Assembly: GCA_022486625.1 (NCBI GenBank)
Contig: JAKVKH010000036.1
Span: 1 to 39,268 of the forward strand
DNA length: 39,268 nucleotides
Reading direction: 5' to 3'
Origin: Butyrivibrio sp.
Lineage (GTDB): Bacteria; Bacillota; Clostridia; Lachnospirales; Lachnospiraceae
Under the pieces are notes generated by a model. The model worked only from the letters and a program-made list of their open reading frames with translations, was not told the DNA's origin and made no database searches. The position numbers were made by a program, and so were the translations under genes. Positions within the stretch are counted from its first letter, which is position 1; each line of letters begins with the position of its first letter. Shown piece after piece: positions 1 to 9,006 of the stretch.

Positions 1-76
1 GTAAGAAGTTGGATTGATTATAGCAGAATCTGAACAGATTCGTCCTAAAACCATCCAAAAATCTCAAACTTTTAAA

Positions 77-112
77 CTGCAGTGGAGTTTACTTCTGCAC
101 TGGAGTTTACTT
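77..112. repeat. Two tandem copies of an 18-bp repeat
   Basis: Positions 77-94 and 95-112 are consecutive 18-bp units reading CTGCAGTGGAGTTTACTT and CTGCACTGGAGTTTACTT, with one mismatch. They lie in the gene-free stretch 1-216, downstream of the DUF4340-like gene. No reading frame of note and no convincing terminator is seen there; only a weak 5-bp hairpin (186-202) without a T-tract follows the stop codon. Short tandem repeats of this kind occur near the ends of some insertion sequences, so the unseen left flank could hold one. That is inference, since no transposase is in the window. Confidence 0.6.
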
Positions 113-216
113 TTTCAAGTCAGCATCCGTTTAACGATAACTGCCACTTTACTGTTTTTATAAGAAATATTTTTGAACTTTTACTGCTAATTCACAGCAG
201 GATATCAGAAATCTTA

Positions 217-915
217 TCAGTTGCCGGAGCTTGCACCGGAACCTGCAACATCTGAAACGGCTGAAGCTGAGGACGCATCTGCAGATGCTGTTGTGGAAGC
301 TGCTGTATCTGCTGCAGTGCTGTCAGATCCTGCAATCGTACTGTTTACAAGTCCGTCAGATGCTGAACTTGAAGAATCAGCAGAATTCTTTACCGCAAGA
401 TCGCTTGAAGACTTGTTAAATGCCGTATTGATCTCGCTCGCCACCAGATAAACCGTGGTGTCCTCTCCGATTCTGCAGTAGTATCTTGAAGCTGCTTCGC
501 TGTAGCTTCCGAGATTTACAACAGTCTGCTTGCCATCGGAAGTGGTAACGGTAACAGTGATTGAGGGCGTTTTCAGACCATACTGATCAAAATCTGTTAC
601 CTTATCAATCTTATTGTTTGCAGTGATTTTTTCTACATCCTCCAGCATTGTGGAGATAGTATCCTGATCCAGTTTCTGTGATTCGTCGGAAGCCAGTACC
701 CATGTGTTGTCTTTCTTTACCAGATCAATATCCCCGTTGGTATTGGTAATCTTCATTTCCGTGATTGCAGATTTATCCAGTGTCAGAACGTTATAAGTAT
801 CTTTTGAAGCCTTATCATCCTGTACCCTGTTATAATGCTTCAGTCCGAAATATCCGATGACAAAAACTGCCAGCAGTACAAGTATGATGATTAATTGCAT
901 TTTCTGTTTTTTCAT
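217..915 (-). CDS. DUF4340-like membrane-anchored protein of a Gld-type ABC operon
   Basis: A 232-residue protein with one N-terminal membrane segment (about residues 7-24, following MKKQKMQ) and an extracytoplasmic part. Residues about 40-170 resemble the DUF4340 repeat fold: alternating strands with phrases such as ITNTNGDIDLVKKDNTWVLA and GSYSEAASRYYCRIGEDTTV. DUF4340 genes commonly sit last in GldA/GldFG-type ABC operons, and this one follows such a pair after 18 nt. The last 60 residues or so are a Ser/Ala/Asp-rich low-complexity tail with no predicted fold. At 232 residues it is shorter than many family members, which may carry two DUF4340 units. Its biochemical role is unknown; I infer an accessory role for the exporter. 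Confidence 0.75.
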   Translation of the reverse strand: MKKQKMQLIIILVLLAVFVIGYFGLKHYNRVQDDKASKDTYNVLTLDKSAITEMKITNTNGDIDLVKKDNTWVLASDESQKLDQDTISTMLEDVEKITANNKIDKVTDFDQYGLKTPSITVTVTTSDGKQTVVNLGSYSEAASRYYCRIGEDTTVYLVASEINTAFNKSSSDLAVKNSADSSSSASDGLVNSTIAGSDSTAADTAASTTASADASSASAVSDVAGSGASSGN

Positions 916-933
916 TTCAGGTCACCTCTGCCA

Positions 934-3108
934 TTATTGCTTTTTACGAATACACCATGTCACGATACCGCTTACCAGAATCACAAGAACCAGTGCCATT
1001 CCGACACTCAGGATCAGTCTGGAGTTCTGAGCAGAAATCGTAAGGCTTGAAGTTACTGACTTGGACGGGATGGTTACCATCTTCACATCAAGATCAGCCA
1101 GACTGTTCAGTGTATTTCCGAACAGTTTCAGGTTGGTACCGTTAACAGCTGTATTTACGTCAGAAGTAAATGCATTTGCGGAAGTATAGATAATTGCCGT
1201 GGAAGTTCCGCTTGTCAGTGTCTTTTCCACTTTCAGAGCAATGGTATACTGACCGGTCGGATCATCCGATGTCTGGTCAACACCCTGCGTATAGTCTTTC
1301 TTCAGGTATGCCTTCGCAGAAGACTGTAACAGAGGTGTATAGGTATAACCGGTTGCCTTGCTATCATAGGTCAGTGCCTGTGCAAACGGATACAGAACAT
1401 GTCCGCCGGCTGTGTCACTGATTCCGGAAGTAATGTCATCGCTCCCAAGTGAAGGATACAGATACAGCCCAGGGTACTGCTGTGTTGCAAGGTGCATATT
1501 CTGCTCTGTTTCCACAACAAGTCCGGCATCTTCCTTTACGCCATAATAGGACAGGATGGTATCAAAATTCGTCATGGTTGCCTGTGTATTGAAAATGGTG
1601 TTGATCAGGATCTTACCGCCCTTGTCCAGATAATCGGTTACTTTCCCCGCATCATCTGCAGTGAAATCCACTGTCGGCTGATTGATGATCAGAAGGTCAC
1701 AATCATCCGGAACTGCAGTGTTGGTGCTAAGGTCAAGTGAAGCTGAAGACAGGTTGTACTTGGACAGAATCGCACTGAAGCTCTCATCCAGGGATGCCTC
1801 ATTATGTCCGGTTACAGTGTATGCCTTTAAGAGTTCATCGGAATTCAGTGTGACATATTGCAGCGCACTTGTAATCTGACCTTCAATATCAAAGGCAGAA
1901 ACGGTGCTCTGGTAAGTGGAATAATCTACTGTGGAAACAATCATATCCGAGTAGGCGATATATTTGTATCTGTTGTTCGTCGTATCCGTCACAATTACGC
2001 TGAAGGACGGATCACTTGAACTGCTGGAGGATGATGTAGACGTATCCTGATACTTGGTTGCAAACTGAGGGTTGACCGTCGGATCCACATATTCCAGTTT
2101 GATCTTGCTGTTCTGTGCGCAGTAAAGGTTCAACGCTTTGATAATTGCTGTTGCATCCTGATAATTGCTGTAATCAGAATCTTTTTGTGCCATCAGATAG
2201 ATGGTAATGTCATCGGTAATTCCTGCCGCAACATCCTTGGATTCCTTACTGATGGAATAGATTCCGCTGGAAGTCACATCAATTTTACGATAGCTTTCCG
2301 GAATCTGTGCAGAAATCAGATTTGCAAATACAACTACACCGATCATGACAATGATCATAACACCGCTGTATGCGCCGACACTGAAGTTCTTTCTGGAAAA
2401 TGCATATCTTCTTTTCTGAATGACCTGTACACACAGGAACAGGAAAAGTGCTGCAACACTGACAAAATAGATAACAGAAGTAATATCAAATGTGCCGCTG
2501 GCAACATTGGAAAGTCTTGTTCTGAAATCGTAGGTATTCTTGAAGAATGCCTTGATATAGGAATTGGAAATATTGTCATAAAGAGAACTCAGCCAGTAGC
2601 CGATCAGAATGACAACAATGGAAATGACAACGCTGATGATCTGGCTCTCTGTAATTGCAGAAATGAACATGCAGATTGCAATGACCATTGCACCATACAA
2701 AAAGAAACCAAGAATTGCCGAATAAGATGACAATAGAGAAACATCACCGAAAAATGACATCAGAACCGGCAACACGCAGGTAAAGGCACAGGGAATTGCA
2801 AAAATGGCAAGCAGCGCCAGAAACTTACCCATGACGATCTGTCCTACGGTTACAGGAGCGGTAAGGATCAGCTGATCTGTTTTGTTATGACGCTCTTCAG
2901 AAAAAGAACGCATACACAGGATCGGCAGACCAAGTGTAATGGCAAAAAGTGCTGCACCTGTAATGGTATAGGTCATGGATGCAGACATACTTGCAATGTT
3001 ATCAACCATAAAGAACAGAAACAGCATTAATGTGATATAGGAAACAACCAGCTGTCCGATCACTGTATGGAAGTATGATTTAAATTCTCTTTTGAATATT
3101 GCGATCAT
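934..3108 (-). CDS. ABC-2 permease fused to a GldG-like domain
   Basis: A 724-residue protein joining two parts that are separate in the Bacteroidetes gliding system. Residues 1-235 form a six-helix ABC-2 permease of GldF type, including the cytoplasmic phrase RSFSEERHNKTDQLILTAPV. Residues about 245-265 form another helix, followed by a large extracytoplasmic GldG/ABC_transp_aux region (about 270-690) that contains the phrase DCDLLIINQPTVDFT. A closing helix at about 698-718 ends in CIRKKQ. A serine run near residue 358 looks like a linker. The start codon abuts the stop of the upstream ATPase gene, so translation is probably coupled. The substrate is unknown. In Bacillota such systems are not linked to gliding, and I infer export or membrane homeostasis. 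Confidence 0.85.
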   Translation of the reverse strand: MIAIFKREFKSYFHTVIGQLVVSYITLMLFLFFMVDNIASMSASMTYTITGAALFAITLGLPILCMRSFSEERHNKTDQLILTAPVTVGQIVMGKFLALLAIFAIPCAFTCVLPVLMSFFGDVSLLSSYSAILGFFLYGAMVIAICMFISAITESQIISVVISIVVILIGYWLSSLYDNISNSYIKAFFKNTYDFRTRLSNVASGTFDITSVIYFVSVAALFLFLCVQVIQKRRYAFSRKNFSVGAYSGVMIIVMIGVVVFANLISAQIPESYRKIDVTSSGIYSISKESKDVAAGITDDITIYLMAQKDSDYSNYQDATAIIKALNLYCAQNSKIKLEYVDPTVNPQFATKYQDTSTSSSSSSSDPSFSVIVTDTTNNRYKYIAYSDMIVSTVDYSTYQSTVSAFDIEGQITSALQYVTLNSDELLKAYTVTGHNEASLDESFSAILSKYNLSSASLDLSTNTAVPDDCDLLIINQPTVDFTADDAGKVTDYLDKGGKILINTIFNTQATMTNFDTILSYYGVKEDAGLVVETEQNMHLATQQYPGLYLYPSLGSDDITSGISDTAGGHVLYPFAQALTYDSKATGYTYTPLLQSSAKAYLKKDYTQGVDQTSDDPTGQYTIALKVEKTLTSGTSTAIIYTSANAFTSDVNTAVNGTNLKLFGNTLNSLADLDVKMVTIPSKSVTSSLTISAQNSRLILSVGMALVLVILVSGIVTWCIRKKQ

Positions 3109-4224
3109 TTATTTCTCCTCCTCGCTGCCGGACTTCTGCTCTGCAGCGGAATCGTCTGACTGCGGTGCTTCTGAAGGCGCTCCTGCAGCATCCGGTGTTA
3201 CTTCATGCTGATATTCGGCATCCTGCTGTAATGCTGCTTTCGCTGCTTCTGCAGCTTTTTTCTTCTTTCTCTTTTCTACTGTGCCGGGAGTTTCTGTTGT
3301 CACTTCAAGGAACACATCTTCAAGAGATTTTTCTTCCTTGACCATGGACAGAACCGGAAGTCCTGCAACGGCAAGCGATTTGGCAATGTCAGCACGGATA
3401 TCGTCTGCACTGTCTGTTTCAATCGTAACAGCAAGTGCGCCGTCAGTATCTGTCTTCTCTCCGATTTCAATTGTCTTTACATGATCAATTCCTGCAACTG
3501 CGCCACGGATCGCGGCTTCATCGCCCAGAATCGACATTCTGATCGTAACCGTCTTGGAAACCTGCATTTCCAGTTCGGAAGGAGCACCGTTCGCTACCAT
3601 TTTGCCATGAGAAATGATCATGACCTGATCGCAGACTTCACTGACTTCTGCCAGAATATGAGAACTTAAAATCACAATATGGTCATCACGAAGGGAACGG
3701 ATCAGAGAACGGATCTCCATAATCTGCTGCGGATCAAGACCAACGGTAGGCTCATCGAGAATGATGACTTCAGGGAAGCCGATCAGTGCCTGTGCAAGGC
3801 CGACTCTCTGGCGATATCCCTTGGAAAGATTACGGATCATACGCTGACCATAATCACCAAGCATGGTCATTTTCAGAATTTTTGCAATCTGATCACGTCT
3901 ATCCTTTTTGGGCACTTTTTTCAGTTCAGCAACGAACTGCAGATATTCCATTACGGTCATATCTGTATAAAGCGGCGGCATTTCAGGCAGATATCCGATG
4001 CATGCCTTTGCCTGCTCCGGCTGACGGAGTATATCAAAATTATTGATTTTCACGGTTCCGCTGGTGGCAGCAATGTATCCTGTCATAATGTTCATTGTTG
4101 TAGACTTACCGGCACCATTCGGTCCCAGAAATCCATAGATTTTGCCCTTTTCCAGCTTGAATGAAAGATGGTCTACAGCGACGCGGTCGCCATATGTTTT
4201 CACAATGTTTTCAACCTCAATCAA
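3109..4224 (-). CDS. GldA-like ABC transporter ATP-binding protein
   Basis: A 371-residue ABC ATPase. Visible motifs are Walker A GPNGAGKST (near residue 34), the signature LSKGYRQRVGLAQAL, Walker B VIILDEP and the switch LSSHIL. Residues about 220-300 match the C-terminal regulatory domain of ABC-2-type ATPases. The last 60 residues are a charged Lys/Ala/Glu/Ser tail absent from typical relatives. The start is TTG at 4222-4224, chosen because GGAGGT (4232-4237) lies eight nucleotides upstream and because the ABC fold begins directly at MIEVENIVKTYGD. It is the first gene of the three-gene exporter operon and should power the permease encoded immediately downstream. No clear promoter was found in 4225-4390. 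Confidence 0.92.
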   Translation of the reverse strand: MIEVENIVKTYGDRVAVDHLSFKLEKGKIYGFLGPNGAGKSTTMNIMTGYIAATSGTVKINNFDILRQPEQAKACIGYLPEMPPLYTDMTVMEYLQFVAELKKVPKKDRRDQIAKILKMTMLGDYGQRMIRNLSKGYRQRVGLAQALIGFPEVIILDEPTVGLDPQQIMEIRSLIRSLRDDHIVILSSHILAEVSEVCDQVMIISHGKMVANGAPSELEMQVSKTVTIRMSILGDEAAIRGAVAGIDHVKTIEIGEKTDTDGALAVTIETDSADDIRADIAKSLAVAGLPVLSMVKEEKSLEDVFLEVTTETPGTVEKRKKKKAAEAAKAALQQDAEYQHEVTPDAAGAPSEAPQSDDSAAEQKSGSEEEK

Positions 4225-4390
4225 AGCTCTTACCTCCTAATTATTATCATAAGCAGAACGTTTTCTACTCTGCTTTTTGTACACAGTTATGTAGTTTACT
4301 CCTTTCACAGATTTATTTGTGATAATTTGTACAAAAAATTGTGAAAATTCTGTGTCGCCATTTGGTTCTGTTTCGCTCTGCCTATTCACG

Positions 4391-4425
4391 CAAAAAAATG
4401 CCGGATGTATTTGGCACCCGGCATT
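4391..4425 (-). terminator. Rho-independent terminator after the GGDEF gene
   Basis: On the minus strand an 8-bp stem (4418-4425 with 4397-4404, AATGCCGG paired to CCGGCATT) encloses a 13-nt loop and runs straight into a T-tract (4392-4398 read as T). It lies just past the stop codon of the GGDEF gene and separates that transcript from the ABC operon. Confidence 0.8.
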
Positions 4426-4447
4426 CTGCATTCAATTACTAACCTGT

Positions 4448-6187
4448 TTACCTTACTTTCGGTCCTTCTACTCTGATCTTCATTTCATACATTCTGCTGT
4501 CAGCCAGTTTGTAGAGCTGGAAAGCAGTCATTTCAGGGTGATCCGCACTGTAGGCAGTACCATAGGAACTGCTGAACTGAAGGCGTTCATCTTTCCTGCT
4601 TTCCTTGGCAAGAAGTGCTTCCATTGCCAGAAGTCTTTGATTAATGGTGTCCTTTGCCTGCGCAGATACCATTACAATAAACTCGTCACCGCCCATTCGA
4701 CCTACGGTTCCTATATTGCCAAAGCACTTATCAAGAATGGTTGCAAAACCGCTGATCAGTTTATCTCCCATACTATGCCCATAAGTATCATTTACCTGTT
4801 TGAGATGGTTAAGATCAAAACTGATAATGGCATAAGGTTTATCCCCATCCTCCAGAATCTTCATATCTCTTTCGCATTTTGTCCTGTTACTGATCTGTGT
4901 CAGTTTATCGACATAGGCAATATTCAGGAGCTGCTCTTTTTCTTTCTGCTGCACCGTATTATCCATGATGAAATAGAAATAATTCATCAGCAGTGAAACC
5001 ACAAAGAACACTGCTCCGAATGGCAGGAACAGTACGGAGTTCCGGTGCAGGAAATTAAGATACAGATATTTCTGCAGATTATAATTCACAAGGTCTGCAG
5101 CGCTGCAGAGCATGAATACGATCAGTCCGATCAGCAGTATTTTTTCCTGAAAACGTTTGAGTCTTTCCCTGCGCTTCAGGCTCCCGGCGATTATGACAAA
5201 ACTGAACAGAATCTCAACCAGTGCCAGCAAATGGAAAATGAGCAGGAAATTATTCAGATGAATGGCAAGTACCGTATGACAGAACATGACCATCACAACA
5301 AATCCGATATTGATAAAGGAAAGAGTCAGGAATGCCTTTTTTCGCCGACCGGAATAAATCATCGCATAAAACAGCATCGTCCATACCGGAATCAGATAAA
5401 GCGAAATGAACTCCAGCATGGAATTATAGGCTGCATTGTGCGAAATAATTTCCACATAATTATAATAACAAAGTACCCAGATTCCGGTATTAAGCGAAAA
5501 AGCACCGCTCAGCATCAGTCTCAGAAACTGTCTGTTGATCAGTATGGTCATACAGGAAATCAGTATGGCGATCAGTCCGAATACCACCAGAAAAACGCCG
5601 CTGAAAGTCGCCGTCAGATTACTGCCCATGATGTAACGGATAAAATCGCTCTCTTCTCCGATTGCAGGTACATCAAAGGAAGATACCGCCATCGGTTCCG
5701 TAGGCGTCAGAGTAATAACCAGCGGCTGACCGGAATCTGCCTCTGAAAGAGGAATAAAGTGGTCACTGTCTCCAATATAGGAATTGGTATCAACAGCATC
5801 GGTCTTGTAGGTATAAATCGTATTTCCGCCTGATTTTACTGTCAGTGCCGAATAGTAGGAATGAAGCCAGAGCGCCCTGACATCTGAAAATGCAGGAAAT
5901 GTATTTTTCAATGTAATCGTTGCACCCTTTGGAATAATTCCGGTACCAAGTCTGGGAAGCGTTACATCATCATATTCCTTTCCGTTATAGGAAACAGTCC
6001 ATCCGGATGATATAAACGTCAGCTCCTGCCTGCTTCTGATCAGCTGGCTGTGAAGGGGCTGATAAATGGCTGCAAGAATCATGACCGCCAGAAAGGTCAG
6101 ACACAACGACAGCACCAGTTTCGAAAATGTCAGATGTCTGACCCTTGGAATTTCAAACTCATCACTCAGCTTTCCATTTTGTTTCAT
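4448..6187 (-). CDS. Membrane-bound diguanylate cyclase with 7TM sensor region
   Basis: A 579-residue protein. One helix (about residues 24-44) is followed by an extracytoplasmic beta-rich region (about 50-185) and then seven hydrophobic helices (about 190-400). This matches the 7TMR-DISM architecture. A C-terminal GGDEF domain (about 415-575) carries an intact RMGGDEF active site and the phrase SFDLNHLKQVNDTYGHSMGD. The family makes cyclic-di-GMP from two GTP. The inhibitory RxxD site expected five residues before GGDEF is not present (GNIG instead), so product inhibition through that site is unlikely. The start is supported by GGGAGG about nine nucleotides upstream. It begins 25 nt after dut and is probably co-transcribed with it. 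The ligand is unknown. Confidence 0.88.
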   Translation of the reverse strand: MKQNGKLSDEFEIPRVRHLTFSKLVLSLCLTFLAVMILAAIYQPLHSQLIRSRQELTFISSGWTVSYNGKEYDDVTLPRLGTGIIPKGATITLKNTFPAFSDVRALWLHSYYSALTVKSGGNTIYTYKTDAVDTNSYIGDSDHFIPLSEADSGQPLVITLTPTEPMAVSSFDVPAIGEESDFIRYIMGSNLTATFSGVFLVVFGLIAILISCMTILINRQFLRLMLSGAFSLNTGIWVLCYYNYVEIISHNAAYNSMLEFISLYLIPVWTMLFYAMIYSGRRKKAFLTLSFINIGFVVMVMFCHTVLAIHLNNFLLIFHLLALVEILFSFVIIAGSLKRRERLKRFQEKILLIGLIVFMLCSAADLVNYNLQKYLYLNFLHRNSVLFLPFGAVFFVVSLLMNYFYFIMDNTVQQKEKEQLLNIAYVDKLTQISNRTKCERDMKILEDGDKPYAIISFDLNHLKQVNDTYGHSMGDKLISGFATILDKCFGNIGTVGRMGGDEFIVMVSAQAKDTINQRLLAMEALLAKESRKDERLQFSSSYGTAYSADHPEMTAFQLYKLADSRMYEMKIRVEGPKVR

Positions 6188-6212
6188 GAAACAGCCTCCC
6201 TGTTATCTGCAT

Positions 6213-6650
6213 TCAGATTTTTCCGGTAGAACCGAATCCGCCTTCTCCGCGACTGGTTTCTCCCAGCTCTTCCACTGTATGAAATGTAACCGGAAGAAAA
6301 GGCATTACCACCAGCTGTGCAATTCGTTCCCCTGGAGTAACCTCCCGTTCTGTCTGCGCATCATTGTGAAGTGCAACCATTACGGGTCCGCGATAATCCG
6401 CATCTATGACACCGACACAGTTGGCCGGTCTTAAAGACTCCTTTGTAGCAAGTCCGCTTCTGGCAAAAATCGCTCCGAAATATCCTTCCGGAATTTCCAT
6501 GGCAAGCCCTGTTGCAATTTTTGCGGTCATATGCGGTCCGATCTTTATTGCCTCCTGAATATCCGCATACAGATCATAACCTGCTGCATATTCACTTCCT
6601 CTTGTCGGTAACTGTGCCGTTTCTGTCAGCTGCTTTACATTAATTTCCAT
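6213..6650 (-). CDS. dut: dUTP diphosphatase
   Basis: A 145-residue trimeric-type dUTPase that hydrolyses dUTP to dUMP and pyrophosphate, limiting uracil in DNA and feeding dTMP synthesis. All five family motifs are visible in order: AAGYDLYA, ARSGLA, GVIDADYRGPVMVALHN, GERIAQLVV and the C-terminal P-loop-like RGEGGFGSTGK that closes over the substrate. The length is normal. AAGGAG precedes the ATG. A promoter candidate lies in the end of the upstream GH13 gene (6720-6749). The 86-nt gap before the start holds a weak hairpin (CCGATA...TATCGG) without a T-tract. Confidence 0.96.
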   Translation of the reverse strand: MEINVKQLTETAQLPTRGSEYAAGYDLYADIQEAIKIGPHMTAKIATGLAMEIPEGYFGAIFARSGLATKESLRPANCVGVIDADYRGPVMVALHNDAQTEREVTPGERIAQLVVMPFLPVTFHTVEELGETSRGEGGFGSTGKI

Positions 6651-6719
6651 GAAAAAAAATCTCCTTTTACTTTCACTCCGATATTCTGATTTCAGCTTAT
6701 CGGAATCCCTTTTGTGATT

Positions 6720-6749
6720 ATTTTATCATGTTTATCTCAGAAAGGGCAA
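6720..6749 (-). promoter_or_regulatory. Candidate promoter for dut and the GGDEF gene
   Basis: On the minus strand TTGCCC (6744-6749), an 18-nt spacer and an extended -10, TGATAAAAT (6720-6728), precede dut by about 70 nt. The -35 lies within the last codons of the GH13 gene. The match is moderate. Confidence 0.4.
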
Positions 6750-8044
6750 AGAATATAGGAGGTATATGCAGGGATATCGATTCCGCCCCCGAAATCTACC
6801 GTCTGCCCTGTGATCAGATCATGCGCTCTGCCTGCTCTGGCATTAAAGTCCGCATGGAAGCTTCCTTCATCTGCATTAATGACGACCATGACTCTGTCAT
6901 CTTCTGTCTCACGTTCAAATATGCACTGCCTGTTCGTCAGAAGAAGTGATTTGAAATTTCCATACTGCAGTGCCCTGCTGGACGCTCTGGCAGCACAAAG
7001 TGCTGCAATGTGATCCGTCAGTTCATTCCACTGTGGCGCATCAAAGCAGGGGCGAAGCGCCTGATCTCCCTCTGATTTGTCTGCCTTTGTTCCCCACTCG
7101 CTGCCATAGTATATACACGGAATTCCCGGCATACCGAACATCATGGTATAAATCAGAGGAAGGTGCACAGGATTACTCAGAATACTGGCAATTCTTGAAA
7201 CATCATGATTATCTACAAATGACAGAAGGTGACGGCCTTTATAAAGTGTCCATTCCTCCGGGCCGAACTGTCGCAGCAGTGAATGGACAATTTCAAACAT
7301 GTTCATGCTGTTAAAGCTGGAATACAGTCCCTTATAACATTCATAGTTTGTTGCACTGTGGCAGAGATCATCTCCCATGATCTGCTTATAATCACCACCG
7401 ATCATTTCTCCTGTCAGATAAAAATCTTTTTTCCATTCCGAAGTCTTCTGCCGCAGGAGCCTGATAAAAGCCGGATCAAGGCAGTACGCGACATCAAGCC
7501 GCAGCCCGTCAATATCATAATCGCTGATCCAGGAATGAACACATTCCAGAAGATAATCTGTCACCGCAGGATTCTGCAGATTGAGCTTTACCAGATCATA
7601 ATTGCCTTCCCAGCCTTCATACCACAGACCGTCATTATATCCGTCATTTCCCTGAAAATTCAGATGAAACCAGTCTTTGTATGCAGAGCCTTCACGATTT
7701 GCCAGTACATCCGTAAAGCCGTAAAAGCCCCGTCCCACATGATTGAACACACCGTCCAGAATCACACGGATCCCAGCCTCATGAAGTGCCCCGCAGACCT
7801 TTGCAAAGTCTTCATTCGTTCCCAGTCTGCAGTCAATCTTCCTGTAATCTCTGGTGTTGTAGCCATGCGTATCGGACTCAAATACCGGATTAAAAAGAAT
7901 GGCATTTATGCCAAGTTTCTGAAAGTGAGGAATCCATTCCGTCACCTTTTCAATCCGGTGTGTCAATACCCCGTCATTTTCAAATGGTGCACCGCAAAAA
8001 CCCAGCGGATAAATCTGATACAGTACGCTTTCATATGCCCACAT
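6737..8044 (-). CDS. GH13 alpha-amylase-family glycosyl hydrolase
   Basis: A 435-residue retaining glycosidase of the GH13 clan, acting on alpha-glucans or maltodextrins. The TIM barrel starts at once (SVLYQIYPLGFCG). The conserved regions are DGVFNHVG, GLRLDVAYC (nucleophile D184), LTGEMIGGD (acid/base E213) and SFVDNHDVSR (D278). A short C-terminal beta domain ends the protein. It lacks the N-terminal immunoglobulin-like domain of neopullulanases and has no signal peptide, so it is cytoplasmic. I chose the ATG at 8042-8044 because AAGAGGAG (8051-8058) is well placed. A further in-frame ATG at 8107 abuts the previous stop but has no ribosome binding site. It follows the copper cluster by position; a functional link is doubtful. 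Confidence 0.9.
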   Translation of the reverse strand: MWAYESVLYQIYPLGFCGAPFENDGVLTHRIEKVTEWIPHFQKLGINAILFNPVFESDTHGYNTRDYRKIDCRLGTNEDFAKVCGALHEAGIRVILDGVFNHVGRGFYGFTDVLANREGSAYKDWFHLNFQGNDGYNDGLWYEGWEGNYDLVKLNLQNPAVTDYLLECVHSWISDYDIDGLRLDVAYCLDPAFIRLLRQKTSEWKKDFYLTGEMIGGDYKQIMGDDLCHSATNYECYKGLYSSFNSMNMFEIVHSLLRQFGPEEWTLYKGRHLLSFVDNHDVSRIASILSNPVHLPLIYTMMFGMPGIPCIYYGSEWGTKADKSEGDQALRPCFDAPQWNELTDHIAALCAARASSRALQYGNFKSLLLTNRQCIFERETEDDRVMVVINADEGSFHADFNARAGRAHDLITGQTVDFGGGIDIPAYTSYILCPF

Positions 8045-8107
8045 GACCGTCTCCTCTTTCTGCATGACATTTGCTGTCTCAAGCATATCACATTCCAGGA
8101 AACGCAT

Positions 8108-8971
8108 TTAGCTTTTTCCGTCTTCCTGTCGTATAATCCGCTCCGCCGTGGAATGAATGGCATGATGAGGACATGCACGCATGCAGTCTCCGCAGCGGAT
8201 ACACTCCATGCTGTTGGGCTGTTCGAAAACTCTGATGTCCATCTTGCAGCTGCGCTGACAGGCGCCGCATTTTGTACAGCTGTCCTGATCAATATGAAAC
8301 CGGTATGCTGCAATCGGATTAAAAAATCCGTAGAAGCCGCCCAGCGGACACAGATATTTGCAGAACGGGCGATAATAAAAGACAGCAAACAGTAAAATGG
8401 CAGTCAGAAGCCCTGTTTTCCAGGCAAAGCGAAAGCCGACAGCGTTTCTAAGCCCTGAATTCAAAAGTACCAGCGGAATGCCTCCCAGAAGCGTTCCTGA
8501 CGGACAGATCCATTCGCAGAACCACGGGCTGCCGACGCCTGCCGCATTTACAATCACAGAAGGCAGCAGGATGACAAAAAGCGCAAGAATCACATATTTG
8601 ATATTTTTCAGATAACGGTGCCCCGGAAGATTTTTATGTTTATGACGTACCGGAATCCGATACAGCAGATCCTGTACCAGTCCAAACGGACACATCCATC
8701 CGCAGATAAATCTGCCGAAAAGCGCGCCAAATGCCATCAGGAAGCCAAATACATAACAGGAAAGTGCAAAGCCGCGTCCGTCCAGTACTGCCTGAAGTGA
8801 GCCGATCGGACACGACATGAGCGCGCCGGGACACGAATAACAGTTCAGTCCCGGTGCGCACAGATATTTTGCCTTGCCCGTATAAATTTTCCCCTGCGTG
8901 AATCCAGTTACGTAACCGTTTGTCAGGGCAAAAAATGCAGCCTGAAACCATAGCCGGATATTTTTTCTCAT
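8108..8971 (-). CDS. NapH/CcoG-like polyferredoxin membrane protein
   Basis: A 287-residue membrane protein with about five helices and many cysteines. Early motifs are CYSCPGALMSCPIGSLQ, then CGWMCPFGLVQDL, CEWICPSGTLLGG and CKYLCPLGGFYGF, the CxxxCP pattern of the NapH/RnfH/CcoG-type family. Two classical 4Fe-4S motifs follow near the C terminus: CTKCGACQRSC and CIRCGDCMRAC. The family moves electrons across or along the membrane. It lies 35 nt after the CXXC micro-protein gene and in the same direction as copA and csoR. The partner and substrate are not identifiable here. I infer a redox role, possibly cysteine or metal reduction linked to the small CXXC protein. Confidence 0.85.
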   Translation of the reverse strand: MRKNIRLWFQAAFFALTNGYVTGFTQGKIYTGKAKYLCAPGLNCYSCPGALMSCPIGSLQAVLDGRGFALSCYVFGFLMAFGALFGRFICGWMCPFGLVQDLLYRIPVRHKHKNLPGHRYLKNIKYVILALFVILLPSVIVNAAGVGSPWFCEWICPSGTLLGGIPLVLLNSGLRNAVGFRFAWKTGLLTAILLFAVFYYRPFCKYLCPLGGFYGFFNPIAAYRFHIDQDSCTKCGACQRSCKMDIRVFEQPNSMECIRCGDCMRACPHHAIHSTAERIIRQEDGKS

Positions 8972-9006
8972 AAAAATTTCTCATCCCTTCTGATGAAGAT
9001 TATTGC

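Noticed and set aside
4225..4390. Promoter of the Gld-type ABC operon
   Set aside because: Several AT-rich -10-like words are present but none has a suitable -35 at 16-18 nt.
7283..8395. Long open frame on the plus strand opposite the GH13 and polyferredoxin genes
   Set aside because: Its translation has no family motif and mirrors the codon bias of the two well-supported minus-strand genes.
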